This document shows, in pieces, positions 54,007-63,941 of a stretch of 64,000 nucleotides of DNA. The DNA lies in the NCBI RefSeq assembly GCF_019654975.1, contig NZ_BPEW01000022.1, positions 25,048 to 89,047 of the forward strand, read 5' to 3'. Position numbers and translations under genes: made by a program. Position 1 is the stretch's first letter. The number at the start of each line of letters is the position of its first letter. The stretch comes from Shewanella sp. c952 (GTDB taxonomy: Bacteria > Pseudomonadota > Gammaproteobacteria > Enterobacterales > Shewanellaceae). A model generated the notes under the pieces. The model was given only the letters and a program-made list of their open reading frames with translations. It made no database searches and had not been told where the DNA came from.

Positions 54007-54822
54007 ATGAAGCCAGAGAGTTACATCGATCAAGTCATAGATATCGCCACTGAGGCGGGTAAAAAAATTCGAGATATTTACCAACTTGGTGATTTCGAAC
54101 GCGAGATAAAGTCAGATAATACCCCGGTGACTTCGGCTGATATTGCCGCGCATAATATCATCATCAAAGCCCTTAAAGAGCTCACGCCTGAGATCCCTGT
54201 CTTATCAGAAGAAGATGCCGACATAGCATTTTCTGAGCGTTGCAATTGGCAACGTTACTGGTTGGTCGATCCGCTCGATGGAACCGGTGAGTTTATCGCC
54301 GGAAGTGGTGATTTTTCAGTAATAATCGCTCTAGTTGAGCATAATCGCCCTATCGTTGGTGTTGTGTATGTGCCGATGACCGAGGTGTGTTACTACGCTA
54401 TTGCCGGTTTAGGTGCTTATAAGCGAGACAACGGCAGCGAGATGCGCATTAGTAGTCGTCAGATTAGCCATGATGACAATAGTCCATTGAGGCTAGCAGT
54501 TAGTCGCCGCCAAGATCCACAGTCGGTTATTAAGCTGTTTAACCAAAATAAGCATTGCGAACTCGTGGTGCTTGGTGGAGCAGCACTAAAAAGCTGTTTA
54601 GTAGCTGAAGGGCGTGCAGACAGCTATGTACGTATTGGTCCTACTGGTGAATGGGACACAGGTGCAGCACAAATTATTGTAGAAGAGGCGGGTGGTCAGA
54701 TCATGGATCTCGCACTGCAGCCATTGAGTTATAACGAGCGAGAAAGCTTGGAGAATCCAAACTTTATCGTTGTTGGCTCGCCAAACTTGGCCTGGGATGA
54801 AATTCTAATCGCTGAGAGTTAA
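54007..54822 (+). CDS. cysQ: 3'(2'),5'-bisphosphate nucleotidase CysQ
   Basis: Removes 3'-phosphate from PAP, a by-product of sulfate assimilation. The 271-residue member of the inositol-monophosphatase fold has the metal motifs LSEEDADI, WLVDPLDGTGEFI and GEWDTGAAQIIVEEAGG. A terminator follows. Confidence 0.94.
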   Translation: MKPESYIDQVIDIATEAGKKIRDIYQLGDFEREIKSDNTPVTSADIAAHNIIIKALKELTPEIPVLSEEDADIAFSERCNWQRYWLVDPLDGTGEFIAGSGDFSVIIALVEHNRPIVGVVYVPMTEVCYYAIAGLGAYKRDNGSEMRISSRQISHDDNSPLRLAVSRRQDPQSVIKLFNQNKHCELVVLGGAALKSCLVAEGRADSYVRIGPTGEWDTGAAQIIVEEAGGQIMDLALQPLSYNERESLENPNFIVVGSPNLAWDEILIAES

Positions 54823-54836
54823 GTTATTAACTGTTT

Positions 54837-54865
54837 AAAGCCATCACAATGTGATGGCTTTTTTA
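54837..54865 (+). terminator. Terminator downstream of cysQ
   Basis: AGCCATCAC and GTGATGGCT pair around AAT with a T run after. Confidence 0.9.
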
Positions 54866-54932
54866 TTGGACTAATTCTATCGCCGCTGGCTTTTATAGCA
54901 ACTTGTATCAGTCAGTTTTCAAAAGGATATTT

Positions 54933-56588
54933 ATGCTTTTTAGCCGCCGCTTTTTGCCCTATTTTGTGACTCAGTGCTTAGGGGCGCTAAATGATAATGT
55001 TTATAAAAATGTGCTGCTATTAATGGTGAGCTACTCACAAATTGAAGCGTTGCCTATTGATGTACACCTTTTTGTAAACCTTGCCGCAGGCCTTTTCATT
55101 CTGCCATTTTTGCTATTTTCAGCACATGCGGGACAAGTAGCCGACAGTATCGATAAAGCGACTCTTATCCGTCGACTGAAAGTACTCGAGCTATTGATTA
55201 TGTCTGCTGCAGTGTTGGCAATCTTTTCTCATAGCTATCTTATTATGTTGTTACTGCTGTTCTTGATGGGGGTGCAATCAGCATATTTTGGCCCAGTAAA
55301 ATACTCATTATTGCCCCGGGTATTACGCGAACATGAGCTGGTGTCGGGCAATGCTTGGGTTGAAATGGGCACCTTTCTGGCTATTTTGGCCGGTACTTTG
55401 TCTGCTGGGCTGATTGTCGCTAGCGAACATGCGACTTATTGGGCGGCGGGCAGCGTGTTTACCTTGGCGTTGATTGGCGTATTTAGTAGCTGGATGATCC
55501 CCAGTATTCCCTCAAGTAATAAAGTAAAACCCAAGTTTTCGATCATCAAAGCGACGGCAACAAGCATTGCGAAAGTACGAAAAAGTCGAGACATATGGAT
55601 CGCGATACTGGCTATTAGCTGGTTTTGGTTTGTTGGCGCGAGCTATTTAACGCAGATCCCAAATTTTGCCCGGATAACACTTCATTCTGACCCGACCGTG
55701 GTGTCATTATTGCTGCTGCTCTTTTCAATTGGCATAGGCATAGGCTCTTTTGTGTGTGAGCGATTGTCATGTAAGCAAGTTGAACTGGGGATCGCACCTT
55801 TAGGTTTGATAGTACTTGGTGTATTTGGCATCGATCTGTATGTCGCTTTACCAATCTTAGCGGCTCCAACTGCTGTATTTGATGTCGTCACATTTGTCAG
55901 CGATGCCATCCACTACCGTTTGATGTTTGATCTATTGATGATAGGTGTTGGCGGCGGTTTGTTTATTGTGCCGCTATATACCTTCATTCAAGCGCGTGCA
56001 GATGAAAACGAATGTGCGCAGGCCATCGCCAGTAACAATATCGTCAACGCACTGTTTATGGTGACTTCGGCAGTTTTTGCCATGTTGGTGTTAAACGGAC
56101 TGCAATGGAAAATCGAACAATTATTCCTCCTGATCGCCTGTGGTAATTTGCTAGTACTGTTGGTGTTGCTACTAAGTTGGTCAGAATTTGCGATGAGTGC
56201 ATTTAGCTATGTATTACGGCGGATCCTTAATCGGCAGAACATCAACAATACTGATGAACTCGTTGCTTTAAAGCAGGACAGAACCGTGCCTGTTATCGTT
56301 GAAATAGAGCGATTCGAACTCTCTACGCTGCTTGTCATTGATGGTTTGTTTAATCGACCTGTTTATATCGCAACTCCACAGCCTGATACTCAACAAAATC
56401 GCCTAGAGAGGTACTTTATCAATAAACGACAATGGGACGGTGCAATGCAGCCCTTGTCAGTGCTGGTGTGTGCTAAAGGGGCTGCATTGCCAGAATCAAT
56501 AAAGCACGCTCGATGGGTTAAATGCAGTATTAAGCACAGAAAAAAGTCGTGGTTAAGAGGGGAGATTGAAGTGAACTTAACGATATAG
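54933..56588 (+). CDS. MFS transporter with a C-terminal soluble extension (LplT/Aas-like)
   Basis: A 551-residue major facilitator protein. About 12 helices occupy residues 1-420, with FVTQCLGALNDNVYKNVLLL and PVKYSLLPRVLREHELVSGN, the form seen in LplT-type lysophospholipid carriers and in the MFS half of MFS-acyltransferase fusions. After the last helix about 130 residues remain (FERFELSTLLVIDG-like stretch to EIEVNLTI), with no acyltransferase HxxxxD motif. AAGGA lies 5 bases before the ATG at 54933; a TTG at 54903 is the alternative. Substrate not proved. Confidence 0.75.
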   Translation: MLFSRRFLPYFVTQCLGALNDNVYKNVLLLMVSYSQIEALPIDVHLFVNLAAGLFILPFLLFSAHAGQVADSIDKATLIRRLKVLELLIMSAAVLAIFSHSYLIMLLLLFLMGVQSAYFGPVKYSLLPRVLREHELVSGNAWVEMGTFLAILAGTLSAGLIVASEHATYWAAGSVFTLALIGVFSSWMIPSIPSSNKVKPKFSIIKATATSIAKVRKSRDIWIAILAISWFWFVGASYLTQIPNFARITLHSDPTVVSLLLLLFSIGIGIGSFVCERLSCKQVELGIAPLGLIVLGVFGIDLYVALPILAAPTAVFDVVTFVSDAIHYRLMFDLLMIGVGGGLFIVPLYTFIQARADENECAQAIASNNIVNALFMVTSAVFAMLVLNGLQWKIEQLFLLIACGNLLVLLVLLLSWSEFAMSAFSYVLRRILNRQNINNTDELVALKQDRTVPVIVEIERFELSTLLVIDGLFNRPVYIATPQPDTQQNRLERYFINKRQWDGAMQPLSVLVCAKGAALPESIKHARWVKCSIKHRKKSWLRGEIEVNLTI

Positions 56589-56629
56589 CCGGTTAAGAAG
56601 AGAGTCATAACCGGCTAAAGGGGGAGACG

Positions 56630-57727
56630 TTAGTTAGCATCTAACCATTGATGCACTGCGGCATGATCACCTTTAAACAAAATCCGTTCAGTTTTCTTAT
56701 CTATCTGGTATTGATACATAGGGTCGTAATATTTGCTTAACAGTAGCTCAATCCATTCAAGATGAGCGCTAGTATCACCACGACTTTGCTGAATGTTGAG
56801 TGCATTGGTGATAATCGCTTGGAATTCATCGTGCTGTTTACCGCCAAGACGTTTCTTTATCCCGGTGATACTCAGTGCTAAATATTCTGCAAATGCTGCA
56901 AAACCGGCTTCTTCACCAAGACGCTCAATATAACCGCTATGCATCTTATGCACATACTCATTAAGTAGGCGAGTTAATCTAGCCTCCATCGGTTCTTCTA
57001 ACACGACGACATTTGCCGCTTGCATCCCTTTGTAGAATGCTTGTGGTAATGCAGAGCGTCCAATGAGGAAGCTCTCATCTTCGAGCAGCAGGTGTTTAGC
57101 GTTGCTATCTTGATGTTTCAGGAGGGCAACCGCTAATGCATTCTCAAAGTTTATCTGGGTCGGCTGCGGCTCATGGTAACGGCCAAAGCTCGAACCACGA
57201 TGATGGGCAATACCTTCGAGATCTACGCCGTCATTACGAGCGAGCAAAAAGTCAGTCTTACCACTGCCAGTGATCCCGCTGAGGATTAACATGGGTTTCT
57301 GGCTCGCTGCGTTATCGATAGTTTCAATTAAAAACTGACGCATCGCTTTATAGCCGCCTTCAATAAAGGGGATATTGATACCGGCTTCTTTTAACCACTG
57401 TTGAGTTAATTTAGAGCGTAAGCCACCTCGAAAGCAATAAAGGTACGCATCTGGATGCTGAGTAAAATAGCGTTGCCAAGCGTCAAGTCTTTGCTGTTTT
57501 ACCTCGCCGGTAACAAGTGAATGACCTAAGGCTATAGCAGCTTGTTGTCCTTTTTGTTTGTAGCAAGTACCGACTAACTTACGCTCTTCATCTTCCATTA
57601 ACGGATAGTTACTACTGGCAGGAAATGCCCCTTTAGTAAATTCAACAGGTGCTCGCGCATCCATTATTGGATGATCACTGACAAGAATTCGTCGGTACTC
57701 ACTTGCGCTCACCATGTTGACGGGCAT
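56630..57727 (-). CDS. mnmH: tRNA 2-selenouridine synthase (MnmH/SelU)
   Basis: Replaces the 2-thio group of 5-substituted 2-thiouridine at the tRNA wobble position with selenium, through a geranylated intermediate. The 365-residue protein has an N-terminal rhodanese domain with the catalytic Cys98 ([11 protein letters not shown]) and a C-terminal P-loop domain, GITGSGKT at residues 151-158. Its start overlaps the selD stop by one base (TAATG), coupling it to its selenium donor. Confidence 0.95.
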   Translation of the reverse strand: MPVNMVSASEYRRILVSDHPIMDARAPVEFTKGAFPASSNYPLMEDEERKLVGTCYKQKGQQAAIALGHSLVTGEVKQQRLDAWQRYFTQHPDAYLYCFRGGLRSKLTQQWLKEAGINIPFIEGGYKAMRQFLIETIDNAASQKPMLILSGITGSGKTDFLLARNDGVDLEGIAHHRGSSFGRYHEPQPTQINFENALAVALLKHQDSNAKHLLLEDESFLIGRSALPQAFYKGMQAANVVVLEEPMEARLTRLLNEYVHKMHSGYIERLGEEAGFAAFAEYLALSITGIKKRLGGKQHDEFQAIITNALNIQQSRGDTSAHLEWIELLLSKYYDPMYQYQIDKKTERILFKGDHAAVHQWLDAN

Positions 57728-58764
57728 TAGATAAGCTCCACTGTGGTTGCTGATTGCTCTACTAGCTCACCAATGCAGATAGGTTCGACACCATTGTCTG
57801 ATAGTAATTGCTGCAATTCAGCTTCGCCCTCAGCAGAGACCGAGATCAACAAGCCGCCACTAGTTTGCGGATCGCAGATAATCGCTTTTTGCTGTTCAGT
57901 TAACACGGGCAAGTGTTCACCATAGCTATCGAAGTTTCTGTGGGTTCCGCCTGGGATACAGCCCATCTCAAGGTATTGCTGAGCATTGGGAAGTAGTGGC
58001 AGCAAACTGATATCGATTTTTGCGCCAAGCTCTGCGCCATGACACATCTCTAAAAGGTGTCCAGCTAAGCCGAAACCAGTAACATCAGTTAGTGCGTTTA
58101 CCTGTGAGATTTTAGCGATATTAGGGCCCAAAATGTTTAACTGGCACATCGCATCTGCTGCTATATTGAGATCGACATCAGCAAGCTTTTTCTGTTTTTG
58201 CGCAGTGGTTAAAATACCAATACCAAGAGGCTTGGTTAGGTAAAGTTTATCGCCAACTTTAGCCGTATTGTTCTGTTTAAGCTCATCCAGTGGAATTTGC
58301 CCAGTGACTGCTAAGCCAAAAATAGGCTCAGGAGAATCGATACTGTGACCACCGGCCAGTATTATCCCTGCATCGGCGCAGGCTTGTCTGCCACCATCAA
58401 CAACTTGTTGTGCCACTTCAGCAGGTAGCTTATCGACTGGCCAGCCCAAAATGGCGATAGCCATCATAGGTGTGCCGCCCATGGCATAGATATCACTGAT
58501 CGCATTGGTTGCTGCTATGCGTCCAAAAGTAAAAGGGTCATCAACGATAGGCATAAAAAAGTCGGTGGTGCTAATAATGCCTGTGGTGTCGTTAAGTTTG
58601 TAAACCGCAGCATCATCTCGGGTTTGGTTTCCCACAAGCAGTTTAGGATCGTCAAATACCGGTAGTTGAGTCGCGAGTATAGTACCAAGTACCTTAGGGG
58701 AAATCTTGCAGCCACAACCTGCGCCATGACTATACTCGGTAAGTTTAATTTGTTGATCTGACAT
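57727..58764 (-). CDS. selD: Selenide, water dikinase SelD
   Basis: Makes selenophosphate from selenide and ATP. The 345-residue protein has the catalytic [15 protein letters not shown] with Cys17 (not selenocysteine) and Lys20, then [39 protein letters not shown] and [15 protein letters not shown]. It forms an operon with mnmH. selA and selB are not in this window, so selenocysteine use cannot be judged. Confidence 0.96.
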   Translation of the reverse strand: MSDQQIKLTEYSHGAGCGCKISPKVLGTILATQLPVFDDPKLLVGNQTRDDAAVYKLNDTTGIISTTDFFMPIVDDPFTFGRIAATNAISDIYAMGGTPMMAIAILGWPVDKLPAEVAQQVVDGGRQACADAGIILAGGHSIDSPEPIFGLAVTGQIPLDELKQNNTAKVGDKLYLTKPLGIGILTTAQKQKKLADVDLNIAADAMCQLNILGPNIAKISQVNALTDVTGFGLAGHLLEMCHGAELGAKIDISLLPLLPNAQQYLEMGCIPGGTHRNFDSYGEHLPVLTEQQKAIICDPQTSGGLLISVSAEGEAELQQLLSDNGVEPICIGELVEQSATTVELI

Positions 58765-58917
58765 GAGCTTAAAACGCCCTAAAAATGCTAATTAGCCGAT
58801 CATCATAGACCCATCATCTAATGACTTCAATGGAGTGGTTAGTGAAGTTGAAGTCTATTAGCAAACTAGTGGTGCATTTGTTGAATTTACTTAGCATTAA
58901 GCGAGATGAATATAGAA

Positions 58918-58942
58918 GAAAAAGCCACTCATGAGAGTGGCT
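58918..58942 (-). terminator. Terminator downstream of the desaturase gene
   Basis: AGCCACTC and GAGTGGCT pair around ATGA; the minus strand continues with TTTTTC. It lies 36 bases past the desaturase stop. Confidence 0.85.
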
Positions 58943-58977
58943 GATGTTGTTTTAGCAATGGTATTAGGTATTGGGTA

Positions 58978-60084
58978 TTAGCTAAAGCTTGCGGTCAGAC
59001 TATGCCAGTTTTTCTTTTGCTGCTTGAATCGAAGTTTAAGCTCTTTGACCTCTGCCATAAGATCTCGATCCGCGAGCTGTTTACGCTTAGCCTCTAGCAG
59101 TGCTTTCTTGGCATCGTAATATTCAGCTAAATGAGTTTTCAGCATTTCATACTCAGCTTGTAGCTTTTCAATAATCTCTTCACTGTTAGGAAGATGAGCG
59201 ACTCTATTTTGAGTGCGTTTAAGCTGCATCTGTAAGCGAGCGCTTTCGATACGCTCTTGTGGCACGACTCGGCGGCTATTAGTGAGCCCGACTAACGCTA
59301 AACCATCGATTAACCACTTGGTTGGATCATACTGCCACCAGTGAATGCCATTGCGGTAGTCATTCTCAAATATATGGTGGTAGTTATGGTATCCCTCGCC
59401 ATAAGTTAACAGTGCTATAAATCCATTATCACGGGCAGTATTTTTATCTGTATACGGTTGGGAACCCCATATATGAGCTAATGAATTAATGAAGAAAGTA
59501 CAGTGATGTACCACCACTAGGCGTAATAGTCCTGCTAGCAGTAGCATGCCAAGAATGTCACCATTCAACCAACCTAGCAAAATAGGCAGACCGAAGTTCA
59601 TGATAATAAGCAGAGGTAGGTAGTATTTGTGCTGCCACATCACAATTTTATCATTCTGTAGATCGCGTACATTTTTGTAATCATGGTATCGCTGAGATTG
59701 ATATTCACGCAGCATCCAGCCTATATGGCTATACCAAAACCCCATTTTCGCTGAGTAAGGGTCTTTGTCGTTATTATCGACATGCTTGTGGTGAACTCGA
59801 TGATCTGAAGACCAATGCAGTGCACTGTTTTGTAGTGCCAATGCGCCGCCAAGGGCATAGAGAAAGCGCACTGAAGCATGGGCTTTATATGTGCGATGAG
59901 ACCAGAGTCTATGGTAGCCACCGGTGATCGATAAGCCACTGGCAAAGGCAAGAACGACAAAGGCAATCCACTCAATAGCTTCAAAGCCATAAACGATCCC
60001 ATACCAAGGTACTAATAATACAGCGCAGGCAAATGTGATGGTAAAAAGGCTCACATTCATCCAAATAATTGGAGGTTTTTTCAT
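58978..60084 (-). CDS. Fatty acid (acyl-CoA/acyl-lipid) delta-9-type desaturase
   Basis: A 368-residue membrane di-iron desaturase. The three histidine boxes are HRLWSH (His58-63), HRVHH (95-99) and EGYHNYHH (about 232-239). Four helices surround them. The C-terminal about 70 residues are a charged coiled coil (ESARLQMQLKRTQNRVAH to the end). Divergent from fabR with a perfect FabR-type palindrome between, so the gene probably adjusts membrane unsaturation. Confidence 0.9.
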   Translation of the reverse strand: MKKPPIIWMNVSLFTITFACAVLLVPWYGIVYGFEAIEWIAFVVLAFASGLSITGGYHRLWSHRTYKAHASVRFLYALGGALALQNSALHWSSDHRVHHKHVDNNDKDPYSAKMGFWYSHIGWMLREYQSQRYHDYKNVRDLQNDKIVMWQHKYYLPLLIIMNFGLPILLGWLNGDILGMLLLAGLLRLVVVHHCTFFINSLAHIWGSQPYTDKNTARDNGFIALLTYGEGYHNYHHIFENDYRNGIHWWQYDPTKWLIDGLALVGLTNSRRVVPQERIESARLQMQLKRTQNRVAHLPNSEEIIEKLQAEYEMLKTHLAEYYDAKKALLEAKRKQLADRDLMAEVKELKLRFKQQKKNWHSLTASFS

Positions 60085-60106
60085 TATTTTTTATAATCTC
60101 TAGTTG

Positions 60107-60124
60107 AGCGTACAGCTGTACGCT
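60107..60124. promoter_or_regulatory. Putative FabR operator (18-bp perfect palindrome)
   Basis: AGCGTACAGCTGTACGCT is a perfect palindrome, resembling the FabR recognition sequence known from fabB/fabA promoters in enterobacteria. It lies 22 bases upstream of the desaturase start and about 100 bases ahead of fabR. It suggests direct repression of the desaturase by the neighbouring gene product. Confidence 0.75.
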
Positions 60125-60224
60125 AATTTAACTTGGATAGAGATTTGGGTCAAGTTTGTTGATGCTGCGTTTTAAGTAAAAAAGCGTTATTATTCGAAAC
60201 ATAACTTTTGTAAGTAGGTTCAGT

Positions 60225-60839
60225 ATGGGCATTAGAGCACAACAAAAAGAGAAGACACGACGCGCGCTAGTTGATGCAGCGTTTAATCAGTTGAGTGCTG
60301 AGCGTAGCTTTTCTAGCTTGAGTTTGCGCGAAGTTGCGCGCGAGGCCAATATTGCACCGACCTCATTCTATCGACATTTTAAAGATATGAATGAGTTGGG
60401 TTTAACGATGGTGGATGAAGGTGGACTTACGCTCAGGCAGATGATGCGTAAAGGACGCCAGCGTGCAGAAGCGGGCGGCAGCGTTATCCGTATCTCTGTT
60501 GAAACCTTTATGGAAGTACTTGAATCTAACCCTAACGTATTCCGTATCCTGCTGCATGAGCGTTCTGGCACCTCTGCGCCATTTCGTGGTGCAGTAGCAA
60601 GAGAGATTGAGCATTTCATCTCTGAATTAGCGCATTACACAGAGGCAACCGCTAATCGAGCACCAGATCTAGCACATGCCCAAGCAGAAGCGCTGGTGAC
60701 TTTAGTATTCAATGCGGGTGCTGCGGCGTTGGATATGAAACGTATAGATCGTAAGGCCTTAGCAGACCGACTAGTGATCCAATTGCATATGATCGCTAAA
60801 GGTGCCGATGCTCTGCAGAATAAAAGAGAGCAGAAGTAG
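60225..60839 (+). CDS. fabR: TetR-family unsaturated fatty acid repressor FabR
   Basis: A 204-residue TetR-type repressor. The helix-turn-helix is [39 protein letters not shown]. The sequence after it ([39 protein letters not shown]) matches FabR, which senses the ratio of unsaturated to saturated acyl thioesters. The target site is the palindrome upstream. Confidence 0.92.
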   Translation: MGIRAQQKEKTRRALVDAAFNQLSAERSFSSLSLREVAREANIAPTSFYRHFKDMNELGLTMVDEGGLTLRQMMRKGRQRAEAGGSVIRISVETFMEVLESNPNVFRILLHERSGTSAPFRGAVAREIEHFISELAHYTEATANRAPDLAHAQAEALVTLVFNAGAAALDMKRIDRKALADRLVIQLHMIAKGADALQNKREQK

Positions 60840-60849
60840 CAGACTAAAT

Positions 60850-60885
60850 AACAAAAACGGCATCCAATTGGATGCCGTTTTTGTT
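60850..60885. terminator. Bidirectional terminator between fabR and trmA
   Basis: AACAAAAACGGCATCC pairs perfectly over 16 bp with its complement around AATT, with A/T runs on both sides. Confidence 0.9.
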
Positions 60886-60899
60886 GGACTCATTGGGCT

Positions 60900-61997
60900 C
60901 TATTTCTTCTCAAGAAATACACCAGACTCCATGTGATCGGTATACGGGAACTGATCAAACAATGCAAAACGAGTGATGCTATGGGTCTTACTCAACTCTT
61001 TTAAGTTATCTAGCAAGGTATTAGGGTTACATGAGATATAAACAATACGCTCATAACCTTGCACTAGTTTAACGGTATTCTCGTCTAAACCAGCACGTGG
61101 CGGATCGACAAAGATGGTGTTGCAGTTATAGCTATCAAGATCGATACCTTCTAAACGTCGGTAGCTACGTTTCTTTGCCATGGCGTCGGTGAAGTCTTCT
61201 GCTGACATACGAATAATTTGCAGATTTTCAACGTTATTCATTTTGATATTGTACTGTGCAGATTCTACTGACGGCTTAGCGAGTTCAGTCGCCAATACTC
61301 GTTCAAAGTTTTGCGCCAGTGCAATTGAGAAATTACCATTGCCGCAATAGAGCTCTAATAAGTCGCCAGTGCTATTTTTAGTGACATCAATCGCCCACTC
61401 AAGCATTTTGACTGAAACTTTACCATTAGGCTGGGTAAAGCTATTTTCGATCTGATGATACTGCAGTTGCTTACCAGCTACGTTAAGTGATTCAACGACG
61501 AAGTCTTTATCAAAGATCAGTTTTTGTTTGCGAGCGCGGCCAATCAAATTGACATTGAATTGGCTACTCAGTGTTTGCTTTAAGATTTTGGCTTGCTCTT
61601 CCCATTCAGCATCTAGCTGCTTATGGTAAAGCAAGGATACTAAGATCTCTCCACTTAGCGTAGATAGAAAATCTATTTGAAACAGGCGATGACGCAAGAT
61701 AGTGTTGGGCTTTAATAGCTCAACCAGCACAGGCATCATTTTGTTGATCAGCTCACTTGCAGGTAGAAACTGATCGCAACGCACTTTGCTATCAAGCTCT
61801 TTATCGAACATGTAATAGTAGAGGTCTTCCCCTTCATGCCACATTCTAAATTCAGCACGCATACGATAGTGGGCTGTTTCAGAGCTAAATGATTCAAGTT
61901 CCGGCGTGTCAAAATCAGTAAATAACTGCTTTAGCTTGACGCGCTTCGCTTCGAGTTGCACATCATAGGTTGAAGGATCCATTGCTGCTAAATTCAT
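60900..61997 (-). CDS. trmA: tRNA (uracil-5-)-methyltransferase TrmA
   Basis: Methylates U54 in the T-loop of tRNA with SAM. The 365-residue protein shows the SAM motif [26 protein letters not shown] and the catalytic cysteine in YISCNPNTL. It has no N-terminal TRAM or iron-sulfur motif, as expected for TrmA. The trmA-murI-rRNA order is conserved in many gammaproteobacteria. Confidence 0.95.
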   Translation of the reverse strand: MNLAAMDPSTYDVQLEAKRVKLKQLFTDFDTPELESFSSETAHYRMRAEFRMWHEGEDLYYYMFDKELDSKVRCDQFLPASELINKMMPVLVELLKPNTILRHRLFQIDFLSTLSGEILVSLLYHKQLDAEWEEQAKILKQTLSSQFNVNLIGRARKQKLIFDKDFVVESLNVAGKQLQYHQIENSFTQPNGKVSVKMLEWAIDVTKNSTGDLLELYCGNGNFSIALAQNFERVLATELAKPSVESAQYNIKMNNVENLQIIRMSAEDFTDAMAKKRSYRRLEGIDLDSYNCNTIFVDPPRAGLDENTVKLVQGYERIVYISCNPNTLLDNLKELSKTHSITRFALFDQFPYTDHMESGVFLEKK

Positions 61998-62182
61998 ATT
62001 TTGATCACCGTGAGCTTTAAATTAGGGGCGGAATATTATACTAGATAGCAGGGATGTCCAGTTTCTCCCATTCGATTTAACCTAGCTTGTGGGGAAATTT
62101 TAAAGCAAAATAGCTAATTCGGCCTTAACTAAGGCTAATTGCGCAGCTATATAACAGCATTTATATGATAGTGGAGAACGCT

Positions 62183-62989
62183 TTGTCTGGACCTATTCTT
62201 ATTTTTGACTCTGGAATTGGTGGGTTATCGATTCTGGACGAGATCAGAAAAGTAATGCCTCAGCAAAACTGCTGCTATTTATTCGATAATGCGCGACTAC
62301 CATATGGTGAATTAGAAGAGTCGGAACTCATTAGTGGATGCGTATCGCTTATCACCGAACAGGCAAAGCGTATCAATGCCAGCATTGTGGTGGTTGCATG
62401 TAACTCGGCCAGCACACTAGTGTTACCAATATTAAGGCAGCAGTTATCAATTCCTGTTGTCGGTGTTGTCCCGGCTATTAAACCTGCAGCAAAAATATCT
62501 AAGCGCAGGCACATCGGTTTACTGGCTACCCCCGGTACAATCAAACGTCCCTATACCAAAGAGTTAATCGATGCATTTGCAGAAGATTGTCGAGTGGAGC
62601 TGTTCGGTTCATCTGAATTGGTCATGCTTGCGGAAGCAAAGTTGGCGGGAGTTGCAGTCGACATGCGAAGGCTTGAGTTATTGCTAGCCCCAATCCGAAT
62701 GTCTGAACTTGATACCTTAGTGCTAGGTTGTACACACTTTCCAATTTTGGCAGCAGAGATTAAACAGCTATTAGGGCAAAGCGTTATCTTGCTAGATTCT
62801 GGTAGAGCAGTGGCTGACAGAGTGCTAAATTTACTTAAAGCGAATGGTCTAATAAAAACGGAAAGCAACAGGGTGGTAGATTATAGTGCGGTATTTACGA
62901 CGGGCGAGATTGCGAAGGGATTGAAAGAAAGGTTAGTTGAAGAGGGGTTCACGAGTATAGAACCACACTCCTCAACTAACTTACGTTAG
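62183..62989 (+). CDS. murI: Glutamate racemase MurI
   Basis: Makes D-glutamate for peptidoglycan. The 268-residue protein has FDSGIGGLSILDEI, the catalytic cysteines in VVACNSAST and VLGCTHFPIL, and PYGELEESELI. The TTG at 62183 (MSGPILIF) is proposed as start because GGAG is 6 bases upstream; the ATG at 62165 has no ribosome binding site and would add MIVENA. Confidence 0.93.
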   Translation: MSGPILIFDSGIGGLSILDEIRKVMPQQNCCYLFDNARLPYGELEESELISGCVSLITEQAKRINASIVVVACNSASTLVLPILRQQLSIPVVGVVPAIKPAAKISKRRHIGLLATPGTIKRPYTKELIDAFAEDCRVELFGSSELVMLAEAKLAGVAVDMRRLELLLAPIRMSELDTLVLGCTHFPILAAEIKQLLGQSVILLDSGRAVADRVLNLLKANGLIKTESNRVVDYSAVFTTGEIAKGLKERLVEEGFTSIEPHSSTNLR

Positions 62990-62994
62990 CTAGC

Positions 62995-63456
62995 TTACGC
63001 TTGGCTTTCTGTTTTATCTGAATCTTGAGACTTAGCTTCACGAACCTTCAATGTTCTTTCTTGAAAATCATATTCGTTTAACTTAGACATCGCTTTCTTA
63101 GCACCCGCTTCTGACATTTCGATAAAGCCAAAGCCTTTACGACGACCGGTCTTACGATCTCGCACCAAGCGAACTGAGTTCACGGGACCATACTCACCAA
63201 ATAATGCTTTTACTTCACCTTCATGAACACGGTAAGGCAAGTTACCTACATATAAGGTCATAGTTGGACCGGTATAAGGTTCGTTGCTACTAGCTGTAAC
63301 AGACGATCCTGATTTTGATTGAATTGAAAAGATAACGCTTGCGATGATTGCACCAGTAAAGAAAGCAATGGCAGCGTTTAGATCTGGAGCGATCTGAAAA
63401 ATAGCTAATGCACCTATAATGGCAACGGCTAAAACGATAAAGAATGACTTCTGCAT
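62995..63456 (-). CDS. RRM-type RNA-binding protein with N-terminal membrane segments
   Basis: A 153-residue protein. Two hydrophobic segments (SFFIVLAVAIIGALAIF and AAIAFFTGAIIASVIFSI) precede one RNA-recognition motif with RNP2 LYVGNL and RNP1 RKGFGFIEM. RRM proteins with a membrane anchor occur in Shewanella and related marine bacteria. Their RNA targets are unknown. It converges on murI. Confidence 0.85.
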   Translation of the reverse strand: MQKSFFIVLAVAIIGALAIFQIAPDLNAAIAFFTGAIIASVIFSIQSKSGSSVTASSNEPYTGPTMTLYVGNLPYRVHEGEVKALFGEYGPVNSVRLVRDRKTGRRKGFGFIEMSEAGAKKAMSKLNEYDFQERTLKVREAKSQDSDKTESQA

Positions 63457-63686
63457 ATATATAATCTCTGAAGTGTAAATGAATGAATCGATAACTAACT
63501 GTTAATAACTTGCATATGGTAATGAATTATTGAGCAATACACTAGTGCGTTGCTGAAAAAATGAACTTTATCTTAATCTCAAACCTATAAAGGCCAATTA
63601 ATCAGCATTGAAAGTACGATAATCCCCCATAATTTGGCTGTTTGGTGAAAAGATCGACATGCGATCGTTTTCTTATTAAAAAGCGC

Positions 63687-63714
63687 TTGCGCTTACTCAA
63701 GATCTCCCTATAAT
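63687..63714 (+). promoter_or_regulatory. Strong sigma-70 promoter, rrn P1-type
   Basis: TTGCGC and TATAAT are 16 bases apart, followed by GCGC as a GC-rich discriminator, the mark of stringently controlled rRNA promoters. The AT-rich DNA upstream could be an UP element. Confidence 0.75.
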
Positions 63715-63913
63715 GCGCAACCACTGACACGGCACAGCAGGCCAACTAACTAAACAAAAGCTTAGGTAGTACGGGACTTGCAGCGGTGTTAGAGAGTTAA
63801 AAACCTTCGGGGATTTGATTCAGGTGACAAACGCTTTAAGGGCTTCGGGTAGTGCTTCTTTTCACGAGAGTGATTAAGAAATCATCGCTTGAAAAACTTC
63901 TTAAAATAAGCGC

Positions 63914-63941
63914 TTGACGCCGCCACTGGAGAGTGTAGAAT
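63914..63941 (+). promoter_or_regulatory. Second sigma-70 promoter, rrn P2-type
   Basis: TTGACG and TAGAAT lie 16 bases apart, about 230 bases downstream of the first promoter. CGCC after the -10 is GC-rich. Confidence 0.7.
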
